In this document: in pieces, positions 34,242 to 48,099 of the stretch
How positions within the stretch are numbered: position 1 is the stretch's first letter
Layout of the letters: each line of letters starts with the position of its first letter
Assembly: GCF_019279795.1 (NCBI RefSeq)
Contig: NC_056750.1
Location: 827,453,501-827,517,500 of the forward strand
From: Protopterus annectens
Taxonomy: Eukaryota; Chordata; Ceratodontiformes; Protopteridae
Reading direction: 5' to 3'
Length of the DNA stretch: 64,000 nt
Program-made: the position numbers and the translations under genes
Notes under the pieces: generated by a model
Seen by the model: only the letters and a program-made list of their open reading frames with translations
Databases searched by the model: none
Told to the model about the DNA's origin: nothing

Positions 34242-37200
34242 TAAAATTGTGCAGGTAAAAGTAGCAGTAGAAGTAATACAAATACTGCTACTAACAATAA
34301 TAGCAGTAGGTGTAGCTACAGTCCTCCAGGTAATAGCAGTAGTAGAGGTAATACAAATACTTGTACTAACCATGATAGCAGGAGCAGTAGCTATAGTCCT
34401 CCAGGTAATAGCAGTAGTAGAGGTAATACAAATACTGCTACTAACAATGATAGCAGGAGCAGTAGCTACAGTCCTCCAGGTAATAGCAGTAGTAGAGGTA
34501 ATACAAATACTGGTGCTAACAATGATAGCAGTAGCTATGGTCCTCCAGGTAAAAGCAGTAGTAGAGGTAATACAAATACTGGTGCTAACAATAATAGCGG
34601 TAGCAGTAGCTACAGTCCTCCAGGTAATAGCAGTAGTAGAGGTAATACAAATACTGGTACTAACCATGATAGCAGGAGCAGTAGCTATAGTCCTCCAGGT
34701 AATAGCAGTAGTAGAGGTAATACAAATACTGGTATTAACCATGATAGCAGGAGCAGTAGCTACAGTCCTCCAGGTAATAGCAGTAGTAGAGGTAATACAA
34801 ATACTGGTGCTAACAACAATAGCAGTAGCTATAGTCCTCCAGGTAATAGCAGTAGTAGAGGTAATACAAATACTGGTACTAACCATGATAGCAGGAGCAG
34901 TAGCTATAGTCCTCCAGGTAATAGCAGTAGTAGAGGTAATACAAATACTGGTATTAACCATGATAGCAGGAGCAGTAGCTACAGTCCTCCAGGTAATAGC
35001 AGTAGTAGAGGTAATACAAATACTGGTGCTAACAACGATAGCAGTAGCTATAGTCCTCCAGGTAATAGCAGTAGTAGAGGTAATACAAATACTGCTACTA
35101 ACAATGATAGCGGTAGCAGTAGCTACAGTCCTCCAGGTAATAGCAGTAGTAGAGGTAATACAAATACTGGTGCTAACAACGATAGCAGTAGCTATAGTCC
35201 TCCAGGTAATAGCAGTAGTAGAGGTAATACAAATACTGGTAATAACCATGATAGCAGGAGCAGTAGCTACAGTCCTCCAGGTAATAGCAGTAGTAGAGGT
35301 AATACAAATACTGGTGCTAACAACGATAGCAGTAGCTATGGTCCTCCAGGTAATAGCAGTAGTAGAGGTAATACAAATACTGGTGCTAACAATAATAGCG
35401 GTAGCAGTAGCTACAGTCCTCCAGGTAATAGCAGTAGTAGAGGTAATACAAATACTGGTGCTAACAACGATAGCAGTAGCTATAGTCCTCCAGGTAATAG
35501 CAGTAGTAGAGGTAATACAAATACTGGTAATAACCATGATAGCAGGAGCAGTAGCTATAGTCCTCCAGGTAATAGCAGTAGTAGAGGTAATACAAATACT
35601 GGTGCTAACAACGATAGCAGTAGCTATAGTCCTCCAGGTAATAGCAGTAGTAGAGGTAATACAAATACTGGTACTAACCATGATAGCAGGAGCAGTAGCT
35701 ACAGTCCTCCAGGTAATAGCAGTAGTAGAGGTAATACAAATACTGGTATTAACCATGATAGCAGGAGCAGTAGCTACAGTCCTCCAGGTAATAGCAGTAG
35801 TAGAGGTAATACAAATACTGGTGCTAAAAACGATAGCAGTAGCTATAGTCCCCCAGGTAATAGCAGTAGTAGAGGTAATACAAATACTGGTACTAACCAT
35901 GATAGCAGGAGCAGTAGCTATAGTCCTCCAGGTAATAGCAGTAGTAGAGGTAATACAAATACTGGTACTAACCATGATAGCAGGAGCAGTAGCTATAGTC
36001 CTCCAGGTAATAGCAGTAGTAGAGGTAATACAAATACTGGTATTAACCATGATAGAAGGAGCAGTAGCTACAGTCCTCCAGGTAATAGCAGTAGTAGAGG
36101 TAATACAAATACTGGTGCTAACCATGATAGCAGGAGCAGTAGCTACAGTCCTCCAGGTAATAGCAGTAGTAGAGGTAATACAAATACTGGTGCTAACAAC
36201 GATAGCAGTAGCTACAGTCCTCCAGGTAATAGCAGTAGTAGAGGTAATACAAATACTGGTGCTAACAACGATAGCAGTAGCTACAGTCCTCCAGGTAATA
36301 GAAGTAGTAGAGGTAATACAAATACTGGTGCTAACAATGATAGCAGTAGCAGTAGCTACAGTCCTCCAGGTAATAGCAGTAGTAGAGGTAATACAAATAC
36401 TGGTACTAACAATGATAGCAGGAGCAGTAGCTACAGTCCTCCAGGTAATAGCAGTAGTAGAGGTAATACAAATACTGGTATTAACCATGATAGCAGGAGC
36501 AGTAGCTACAGTCCTCCAGGTAATAGCAGTAGTAGAGGTAATACAAATACTGGTATTAACCATGATAGCAGGAGCAGTAGCTATAGTCCTCCAGGTAATA
36601 GCAGTAGTAGAGGTAATACAAATACTGGTATTAACCATGATAGCAGGAGCAGTAGCTATAGTCCTCCAGGTAATAGCAGTAGTAGAGGTAATACAAATAC
36701 TGGTACTAACCATGATAGTGGTAGCTACAGTCCTCCAGGTAATAGCAGTAGTAGAGGTAATACAAATACTGGTGCTAACAACGATAGCAGTAGCTATAGT
36801 CCTCCAGGTAATAGCAGTAGTAGAGGTAATACAAATACTGGTACTAACCATGATAGCAGGAGCAGTAGCTACAGTCCTCCAGGTAATAGCAGTAGTAGAG
36901 GTAATACAAATACTGGTGCTAAACATGATAGCAGGAGCAGTAGCTATAGTCCTCCAGGTAATAGCAGTAGTAGAGGTAATACAAATACTGGTGCTAACCA
37001 TGATAGCAGGAGCAGTAGCTATAGTCCTCCAGGTAATAGCAGTAGTAGAGGTAATACAAATACTGGTATTAACCATGATAGCAGGAGCAGTAGCTATAGT
37101 CCTCCAGGTAATAGCAGTAGTAGAGGTAATACAAATACTGGTACTAACCATGATAGCGGTAGCTACAGTCCTCCAGGTAATAGCAGTAGTAGAGGTAATA

Positions 37201-40199
37201 CAAATACTGGTGCTAACAACGATAGCAGTAGCTACAGTCCTCCAGGTAATAGCAGTAGTAGAGGTAATACAAATACTGGTGCTAACAACGATAGCAGTAG
37301 CTATAGTCCTCCAGGTAATAGCAGTAGTAGAGGTAATACAAATACTGGTAATAACCATGATAGCAGGAGCAGTAGCTACAGTCCTCCAGGTAATAGCAGT
37401 AGTAGAGGTAATACAAATACTGGTACTAACCATGATAGCAGGAGCAGTAGCTACAGTCCTCCAGGTAATAGCAGTAGTAGAGGTAATACAAATACTGGTG
37501 CTAACAACGATAGCAGTAGCTACAGTCCTCCAGGTAATAGCAGTAGTAGAGGTAATACAAATACTGGTGCTAACAACGATAGCAGTAGCTATGGTCCTCC
37601 AGGTAATAGCAGTAGTAGAGGTAATACAAATACTGGTGCTAACCATGATAGCAGGAGCAGTAGCTATAGTCCTCCAGGTAATAGCAGTAGTAGAGGTAAT
37701 ACAAATACTGGTGCTAACCATGATAGCAGGAGCAGTAGCTATAGTCCTCCAGGTAATAGCAGTAGTAGAGGTAATACAAATACTGGTATTAACCATGATA
37801 GCAGGAGCAGTAGCTATAGTCCTCCAGGTAATAGCAGTAGTACAGGTAATACAAATACTGGTACTAACCATGATAGCGGTAGCTACAGTCCTCCAGGTAA
37901 TAGCAGAAGTAGAGGTAATACAAATACTGGTGCTAACAACGATAGCAGTAGCTACAGTCCTCCAGGTAATAGCAGTAGTAGAGGTAATACAAATACTGGT
38001 AATAACCATGATAGCAGGAGCAGTAGCTATAGTCCTCCAGGTAATAGCAGTAGTAGAGGTAATACAAATACTGGTGCTAACAACGATAGCAGTAGCTATA
38101 GTCCTCCAGGTAATAGCAGTAGTAGAGGTAATACAAATACTGGTACTAACCATGATAGCAGGAGCAGTAGCTATAGTCCTCCAGGTAATAGCAGTAGTAG
38201 AGGTAATACAAATACTGGTACTAACCATGATAGCAGGAGCAGTAGCTATAGTCCTCCAGGTAATAGCAGTAGTAGAGGTAATACAAATACTGGTATTAAC
38301 CATGATAGCAGGAGCAGTAGCTACAGTCCTCCAGGTAATAGCAGTAGTAGAGGTAATACAAATACTGGTGCTAACCATGATAGCAGGAGCAGTAGCTACA
38401 GTCCTCCAGGTAATAGCAGTAGTAGAGGTAATACAAATACTGGTGCTAACAACGATAGCAGTAGCTACAGTCCTCCAGGTAATAGCAGTAGTAGAGGTAA
38501 TACAAATACTGGTGCTAACAACGATAGCAGTAGCTACAGTCCTCCAGGTAATAGAAGTAGTAGAGGTAATACAAATACTGGTGCTAACAATGATAGCAGT
38601 AGCAGTAGCTACAGTCCTCCAGGTAATAGCAGTAGTAGAGGTAATACAAATACTGGTGCTAACAATGATAGCGGTAGCTACAGTCCTCCAGGTAATAGCA
38701 GTAGTAGAGGTAATACAAATACTGGTACTAACAATGATAGCAGGAGCAGTAGCTACAGTCCTCCAGGTAATAGCAGTAGTAGAGGTAATACAAATACTGG
38801 TATTAACCATGATAGCAGGAGCAGTAGCTACAGTCCTCCAGGTAATAGCAGTAGTAGAGGTAATACAAATACTGGTATTAACCATGATAGCAGGAGCAGT
38901 AGCTATAGTCCTCCAGGTAATAGCAGTAGTAGAGGTAATACAAATACTGGTATTAACCATGATAGCAGGAGCAGTAGCTATAGTCCTCCAGGTAATAGCA
39001 GTAGTAGAGGTAATACAAATACTGGTACTAACCATGATAGCGGTAGCTACAGTCCTCCAGGTAATAGCAGTAGTAGAGGTAATACAAATACTGGTGCTAA
39101 CAACGATAGCAGTAGCTATAGTCCTCCAGGTAATAGCAGTAGTAGAGGTAATACAAATACTGGTACTAACCATGATAGCAGGAGCAGTAGCTACAGTCCT
39201 CCAGGTAATAGCAGTAGTAGAGGTAATACAAATACTGGTGCTAAACATGATAGCAGGAGCAGTAGCTATAGTCCTCCAGGTAATAGCAGTAGTAGAGGTA
39301 ATACAAATACTGGTGCTAACCATGATAGCAGGAGCAGTAGCTATAGTCCTCCAGGTAATAGCAGTAGTAGAGGTAATACAAATACTGGTATTAACCATGA
39401 TAGCAGGAGCAGTAGCTATAGTCCTCCAGGTAATAGCAGTAGTAGAGGTAATACAAATACTGGTACTAACCATGATAGCGGTAGCTACAGTCCTCCAGGT
39501 AATAGCAGTAGTAGAGGTAATACAAATACTGGTGCTAACAACGATAGCAGTAGCTACAGTCCTCCAGGTAATAGCAGTAGTAGAGGTAATACAAATACTG
39601 GTGCTAACAACGATAGCAGTAGCTATAGTCCTCCAGGTAATAGCAGTAGTAGAGGTAATACAAATACTGGTAATAACCATGATAGCAGGAGCAGTAGCTA
39701 CAGTCCTCCAGGTAATAGCAGTAGTAGAGGTAATACAAATACTGGTACTAACCATGATAGCAGGAGCAGTAGCTACAGTCCTCCAGGTAATAGCAGTAGT
39801 AGAGGTAATACAAATACTGGTGCTAACAACGATAGCAGTAGCTACAGTCCTCCAGGTAATAGCAGTAGTAGAGGTAATACAAATACTGGTGCTAACAACG
39901 ATAGCAGCAGTAGCTATGGTCCTCCAGGTAATAGCAGTAGTAGAGGTAATACAAATACTGGTGCTAACCATGATAGCAGGAGCAGTAGCTATAGTCCTCC
40001 AGGTAATAGCAGTAGTAGAGGTAATACAAATACTGGTGCTAACCATGATAGCAGGAGCAGTAGCTATAGTCCTCCAGGTAATAGCAGTAGTAGAGGTAAT
40101 ACAAATACTGGTATTAACCATGATAGCAGGAGCAGTAGCTATAGTCCTCCAGGTAATAGCAGTAGTACAGGTAATACAAATACTGGTACTAACCATGAT

Positions 40200-43100
40200 A
40201 GCGGTAGCTACAGTCCTCCAGGTAATAGCAGAAGTAGAGGTAATACAAATACTGGTGCTAACAACGATAGCAGTAGCTACAGTCCTCCAGGTAATAGCAG
40301 TAGTAGAGGTAATACAAATACTGGTGCTAACAACGATAGCAGTAGCTATAGTCCTCCAGGTAATAGCAGTAGTAGAGGTAATACAAATACTGGTAATAAC
40401 CATGATAGCAGGAGCAGTAGCTATAGTCCTCCAGGTAATAGCAGTAGTAGAGGTAATACAAATACTGGTGCTAACAATGATAGCAGGAGCAGTAGCTACA
40501 GTCCTCCAGGTAATAGCAGTAGTAGAGGTAATACAAATACTGGTACTAACCATGATAGCAGGAGCAGTAGCTACAGTCCTCCAGGTAATAGCAGTAGTAG
40601 AGGTAATACAAATACTGGTGCTAACAACGATAGCAGTAGCTACAGTCCTCCAGGTAATAGCAGTAGTAGAGGTAATACAAATACTGGTGCTAACAACGAT
40701 AGCAGTAGCTATGGTCCTCCAGGTAATAGCAGTAGTAGAGGTAATACAAATACTGGTGCTAACCATGATAGCAGGAGCAGTAGCTATAGTCCTCCAGGTA
40801 ATAGCAGTAGTAGAGGTAATACAAATACTGGTGCTAACCATGATAGCAGGAGCAGTAGCTATAGTCCTCCAGGTAATAGCAGTAGTAGAGGTAATACAAA
40901 TACTGGTATTAACCATGATAGCAGGAGCAGTAGCTATAGTCCTCCAGGTAATAGCAGTAGTAGAGGTAATACAAATACTGGTACTAACCATGATAGCGGT
41001 AGCTACAGTCCTCCAGGTAATAGCAGTAGTACAGGTAATACAAATACTGGTGCTAACAACGATAGCAGTAGCTACAGTCCTCCAGGTAATAGCAGTAGTA
41101 GAGGTAATACAAATACTGGTGCTAACAACGATAGCAGTAGCAGTAGCTATAGTCCTCCAGGTAATAGCAGTAGTAGAGGTAATACAAATACTGGTAATAA
41201 CCATGATAGCAGGAGCAGTAGCTACAGTCCTCCAGGTAATAGCAGTAGTAGAGGTAATACAAATACTGGTACTAACCATGATAGCAGGAGCAGTAGCTAT
41301 AGTCCTCCAGGTAATAGCAGTAGTAGAGGTAATACAAATACTGGTGCTAACAATGATAGCAGGAGCAGTAGCTACAGTCCTCCAGGTAATAGCAGTAGTA
41401 GAGGTAATACAAATACTGGTGCTAACAACGATAGCAGTAGCTACAGTCCTCCAGGTAATAGCAGTAGTAGAGGTAATACAAATACTGGTGCTAACAACGA
41501 TAGCAGTAGCTATAGTCCTCCAGGTAATAGCAGTAGTAGAGGTAATACAAATACTGGTAATAACCATGATAGCAGGAGCAGTAGCTACAGTCCTCCAGGT
41601 AATAGCAGTAGTAGAGGTAATACAAATACTGGTACTAACCATGATAGCAGGAGCAGTAGCTACAGTCCTCCAGGTAATAGCAGTAGTAGAGGTAATACAA
41701 ATACTGGTGCTAACAACGATAGCAGTAGCTACAGTCCTCCAGGTAATAGCAGTAGTAGAGGTAATACAAATACTGGTGCTAACAACGATAGCAGTAGCTA
41801 TGGTCCTCCAGGTAATAGCAGTAGTAGAGGTAATACAAATACTGGTGCTAACCATGATAGCAGGAGCAGTAGCTATAGTCCTCCAGGTAATAGCAGTAGT
41901 AGAGGTAATACAAATACTGGTGCTAACCATGATAGCAGGAGCAGTAGCTTTAGTCCTCCAGGTAATAGCAGTAGTAGAGGTAATACAAATACTGGTATTA
42001 ACCATGATAGCAGGAGCAGTAGCTATAGTCCTCCAGGTAATAGCAGTAGTACAGGTAATACAAATACTGGTACTAACCATGATAGCGGTAGCTACAGTCC
42101 TCCAGGTAATAGCAGAAGTAGAGGTAATACAAATACTGGTGCTAACAACGATAGCAGTAGCTACAGTCCTCCAGGTAATAGCAGTAGTAGAGTTAATACA
42201 AATACTGGTGCTAACAACGATAGCATAGCAGTAGCTATAGTCCTCCAGGTAATAGCAGTAGTAGAGGTAATACAAATACTGGTAATAACCATGATAGCAG
42301 GAGCAGTAGCTATAGTCCTCCAGGTAATAGCAGTAGTAGAGGTAATACAAATACTGGTGCTAACAATGATAGCAGGAGCAGTAGCTACAGTCCTCCAGGT
42401 AATAGCAGTAGTAGAGGTAATACAAATACTGGTACTAACCATGATAGCAGGAGCAGTAGCTACAGTCCTCCAGGTAATAGCAGTAGTAGAGGTAATACAA
42501 ATACTGGTGCTAACAACGATAGCAGTAGCTATGGTCCTCCAGGTAATAGCAGTAGTAGAGGTAATACAAATACTGGTGCTAACCATGATAGCAGGAGCAG
42601 TAGCTATAGTCCTCCAGGTAATAGCAGTAGTAGAGGTAATACAAATACTGGTGCTAACCATGATAGCAGGAGCAGTAGCTATAGTCCTCCAGGTAATAGC
42701 AGTAGTAGAGGTAATACAAATACTGGTATTAACCATGATAGCAGGAGCAGTAGCTATAGTCCTCCAGGTAATAGCAGTAGTAGAGGTAATACAAATACTG
42801 GTACTAACCATGATAGCGGTAGCTACAGTCCTCCAGGTAATAGCAGTAGTAGAGGTAATACAAATACTGGTGCTAACAACGATAGCAGTAGCTACAGTCC
42901 TCCAGGTAATAGCAGTAGTAGAGGTAATACAAATACTGGTGCTAACAACGATAGCAGTAGCTATAGTCCTCCAGGTAATAGCAGTAGTAGAGGTAATACA
43001 AATACTGGTAATAACCATGATAGCAGGAGCAGTAGCTACAGTCCTCCAGGTAATAGCAGTAGTAGAGGTAATACAAATACTGGTACTAGCCATGATAGCA

Positions 43101-45300
43101 GGAGCAGTAGCTATAGTCCTCCAGGTAATAGCAGTAGTAGAGGTAATACAAATACTGGTGCTAACAATGATAGCAGGAGCAGTAGCTACAGTCCTCCAGG
43201 TAATAGCAGTAGTAGAGGTAATACAAATACTGGTACTAACCATGATAGCAGGAGCAGTAGCTACAGTCCTCCAGGTAATAGCAGTAGTAGAGGTAATACA
43301 AATACTGGTGCTAACAACGATAGCAGTAGCTACAGTCCTCCAGGTAATAGCAGTAGTAGAGGTAATACAAATACTGGTGCTAACAACGATAGCAGCAGTA
43401 GCTATGGTCCTCCAGGTAATAGCAGTAGTAGAGGTAATACAAATACTGGTGCTAACCATGATAGCAGGAGCAGTAGCTATAGTCCTCCAGGTAATAGCAG
43501 TAGTAGAGGTAATACAAATACTGGTGCTAACAACGATAGCAGTAGCTACAGTCCTCCAGGTAATAGCAGTAGTAGAGGTAATACAAATACTGGTACTAAC
43601 AATGATAGCAGGAGCAGTAGCTACAGTCCTCCAGGTAATAGCAGTAGTAGAGGTAATACAAATACTGGTATTAACCATGATAGCAGGAGCAGTAGCTACA
43701 GTCCTCCAGGTAATAGCAGTAGTAGAGGTAATACAAATACTGGTATTAACCATGATAGCAGGAGCAGTAGCTATAGTCCTCCAGGTAATAGCAGTAGTAG
43801 AGGTAATACAAATACTGGTATTAACCATGATAGCAGGAGCAGTAGCTATAGTCCTCCAGGTAATAGCAGTAGTAGAGGTAATACAAATACTGGTACTAAC
43901 CATGATAGCGGTAGCTACAGTCCTCCAGGTAATAGCAGTAGTAGAGGTAATACAAATACTGGTGCTAACAACGATAGCAGTAGCTATAGTCCTCCAGGTA
44001 ATAGCAGTAGTAGAGGTAATACAAATACTGGTACTAACCATGATAGCAGGAGCAGTAGCTACAGTCCTCCAGGTAATAGCAGTAGTAGAGGTAATACAAA
44101 TACTGGTGCTAAACATGATAGCAGGAGCAGTAGCTATAGTCCTCCAGGTAATAGCAGTAGTAGAGGTAGTACAAATACTGGTGCTAACCATGATAGCAGG
44201 AGCAGTAGCTATAGTCCTCCAGGTAATAGCAGTAGTAGAGGTAATACAAATACTGGTATTAACCATGATAGCAGGAGCAGTAGCTATAGTCCTCCAGGTA
44301 ATAGCAGTAGTAGAGGTAATACAAATACTGGTACTAACCATGATAGCGTAGCTACAGTCCTCCAGGTAATAGCAGTAGTAGAGGTAATACAAATACTGGT
44401 GCTAACAACGATAGCAGTAGCTACAGTCCTCCAGGTAATAGCAGTAGTAGAGGTAATACAAATACTGGTGCTAACCATGATAGCAGGAGCAGTAGCTATA
44501 GTCCTCCAGGTAATAGCAGTAGTAGAGGTAATACAAATACTGGTAATAACCATGATAGCAGGAGCAGTAGCTACAGTCCTCCAGGTAATAGCAGTAGTAG
44601 AGGTAATACAAATACTGGTACTAACCATGATAGCAGGAGCAGTAGCTATAGTCCTCCAGGTAATAGCAGTAGTAGAGGTAATACAAATACTGGTACTAAC
44701 CATGATAGCAGGAGCAGTAGCTACAGTCCTCCAGGTAATAGCAGTAGTAGAGGTAATACAAATACTGGTGCTAACCATGATAGCAGGAGCAGTAGCTACA
44801 GTCCTCCAGGTAATAGCAGTAGTAGAGGTAATACAAATACTGGTGCTAACAACGATAGCAGTAGCAGTAGCTATGGTCCTCCAGGTAATAGCAGTAGTAG
44901 AGGTAATACAAATACTGGTGCTAACCATGATAGCAGGAGCAGTAGCTATAGTCCTCCAGGTAATAGCAGTAGTAGAGGTAATACAAATACTGGTGCTAAC
45001 CATGATAGCAGGAGCAGTAGCTATAGTCCTCCAGTTAATAGCAGTAGTAGAGGTAATACAAATACTGGTATTAACCATGATAGCAGGAGCAGTAGCTATA
45101 GTCCTCCAGGTAATAGCAGTAGTAGAGGTAATACAAATACTGGTACTAACCATGATAGCAGTAGCTACAGTCCTCCAGGTAATAGCAGTAGTAGAGGTAA
45201 TACAAATACTGGTGCTAACAATGATAGCAGTAGCTACAGTCCTCCAGGTAATAGCAGTAGTAGAGGTAATACAAATACTGGTGCTAACAACGATAGCAGT
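40200..45300. repeat. Internal duplicated block of the array, copy A
   Basis: Rare unit variants found here recur in the same order in the block at about 48100-53300. They include the AGAGTTAAT unit (42190), AGCTTTAGT (41947), GGTACTAGCC (43082), AAACATGAT (44111), AGAGGTAGTAC (44163) and CCAGTTAAT (45031). The offset is about 7.87 kb at the left and about 7.99 kb at the right. Confidence 0.85.
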
Positions 45301-48099
45301 AGCTATAGTCCTCCAGGTAATAGCAGTAGTAGAGGTAATACAAATACTGGTACTAACCATGATAGCAGGAGCAGTAGCTATAGTCCTCCAGGTAATAGCA
45401 GTAGTAGAGGTAATACAAATACTGGTGCTAACAATGATAGCAGGAGCAGTAGCTACAGTCCTCCAGGTAATAGCAGTAGTAGAGGTAATACAAATACTGG
45501 TGCTAACCATGATAGCAGGAGCAGTAGCTACAGTCCTCCAGGTAATAGCAGTAGTAGAGGTAATACAAATACTGGTGCTAACAATGATAGCAGGAGCAGT
45601 AGCTACAGTCCTCCAGGTAATAGCAGTAGTAGAGGTAATACAAATACTGGTGCTAACAACGATAGCAGTAGCTATAGTCCTCCAGGTAATAGCAGTAGTA
45701 GAGGTAATACAAATACTGGTGCTAACCATGATAGCAGGAGCAGTAGCTATAGTCCTCCAGGTAATAGCAGTAGTAGAGGTAATACAAATACTGGTGCTAA
45801 CAACGATAGCAGGAGCAGTAGCTACAGTCCTCCAGGTAATAGCAGTAGTAGAGGTAATACAAATACTGGTGCTAACAACGATAGCATAGCAGTAGCTACA
45901 GTCCTCCAGGTAATAGCAGTAGTAGAGGTAATACAAATACTGGTACTAACCATGATAGCAGGAGCAGTAGCTACAGTCCTCCAGGTAATAGCAGTAGTAG
46001 AGGTAATACAAATACTGGTGCTAACAACGATAGCAGGAGCAGTAGCTACAGTCCTCCAGGTAATAGCAGTAGTAGAGGTAATACAAATACTGGTGCTAAC
46101 AACGATAGCAGTAGCTACAGTCCTCCAGGTAATAGCAGTAGTAGAGGTAATACAAATACTGGTGCTAACCATGATAGCAGTAGCAGTAGCTACAGTCCTC
46201 CAGGTAATAGCAGTAGTAGAGGTAATACAAATACTGGTGCTAACAACGATAGCAGCAGTAGCTACAGTCCTCCAGGTAATAGCAGTAGTAGAGGTAATAC
46301 AAATACTGGTGCTAACAATGATAGCAGGAGCAGTAGCTACAGTCCTCCAGGTAATAGCAGTAGTAGAGGTAATACAAATACTGGTACTAACCATGATAGC
46401 AGGAGCAGTAGCTACAGTCCTCCAGGTAATAGCAGTAGTAGAGGTAATACAAATACTGGTGCTAACAACGATAGCAGTAGCAGTAGCTACAGTCCTCCAG
46501 GTAATAGCAGTAGTAGAGGTAATACAAATACTGGTGCTAACAACGATAGCAGCAGTAGCTACAGTCCTCCAGGTAATAGCAGTAGTAGAGGTAATACAAA
46601 TACTGGTGCTAACCATGATAGCAGCAGTAGCTATAGTCCTCCAGGTAATAGCAGTAGTAGAGGTAATACAAATACTGGTGCTAACAACGATAGCAGTAGC
46701 TACAGTCCTCCAGGTAATAGCAGTAGTAGAGGTAATACAAATACTGGTGCTAACCATGATAGCAGGAGCAGTAGCTACAGTCCTCCAGGTAATAGCAGTA
46801 GTAGAGGTAATACAAATACTGGTGCTAACAACGATAGCAGTAGCAGTAGCTATAGTCCTCCAGGTAATAGCAGTAGTAGAGGTAATACAAATACTGGTGC
46901 TAACAATGATAGCAGTAGCTATAGTCCTCCAGGTAATAGCAGTAGTAGAGGTAATACAAATACTGGTGCTAACCATGATAGCAGGAGCAGTAGCTACAGT
47001 CCTCCAGGTAATAGCAGTAGTAGAGGTAATACAAATACTGGTGCTAACAACGACAGCAGTAGCTACAGTCCTCCAGGTAATAGCAGTAGTAGAGGTAATA
47101 CAAATACTGGTGCTAACAACGACAGCAGTAGCTACAGTCCTCCAGGTAATAGCAGTAGTAGAGGTAATACAAATACTGGTACTAACCATGATAGCAGGAG
47201 CAGTAGCTACAGTCCTCCAGGTAATAGCAGTAGTAGAGGTAATACAAATACTGGTGCTAACCATGATAGCAGGAGCAGTAGCTATAGTCCTCCAGGTAAT
47301 AGCAGTAGTAGAGGTAATACAAATACTGGTATTAACCATGATAGCAGGAGCAGTAGCTATAGTCCTCCAGGTAATAGCAGTAGTAGAGGTAATACAAATA
47401 CTGGTACTAACCATGATAGCGGTAGCTACAGTCCTCCAGGTAATAGCAGTAGTAGAGGTAATACAAATACTGGTGCTAACAACGATAGCAGTAGCTACAG
47501 TCCTCCAGGTAATAGCAGTAGTAGAGGTAATACAAATACTGGTGCTAACAACGATAGCAGTAGCTATAGTCCTCCAGGTAATAGCAGTAGTAGAGGTAAT
47601 ACAAATACTGGTAATAACCATGATAGCAGGAGCAGTAGCTACAGTCCTCCAGGTAATAGCAGTAGTAGAGGTAATACAAATACTGGTACTAACCATGATA
47701 GCAGGAGCAGTAGCTACAGTCCTCCAGGTAATAGCAGTAGTAGAGGTAATACAAATACTGGTGCTAACAACGATAGCAGTAGCTACAGTCCTCCAGGTAA
47801 TAGCAGTAGTAGAGGTAATACAAATACTGGTGCTAACAACGATAGCAGTAGCAGTAGCTATGGTCCTCCAGGTAATAGCAGTAGTAGAGGTAATACAAAT
47901 ACTGGTGCTAACCATGATAGCAGGAGCAGTAGCTATAGTCCTCCAGGTAATAGCAGTAGTAGAGGTAATACAAATACTGGTGCTAACCATGATAGCAGGA
48001 GCAGTAGCTATAGTCCTCCAGGTAATAGCAGTAGTAGAGGTAATACAAATACTGGTATTAACCATGATAGCAGGAGCAGTAGCTATAGTCCTCCAGGTA

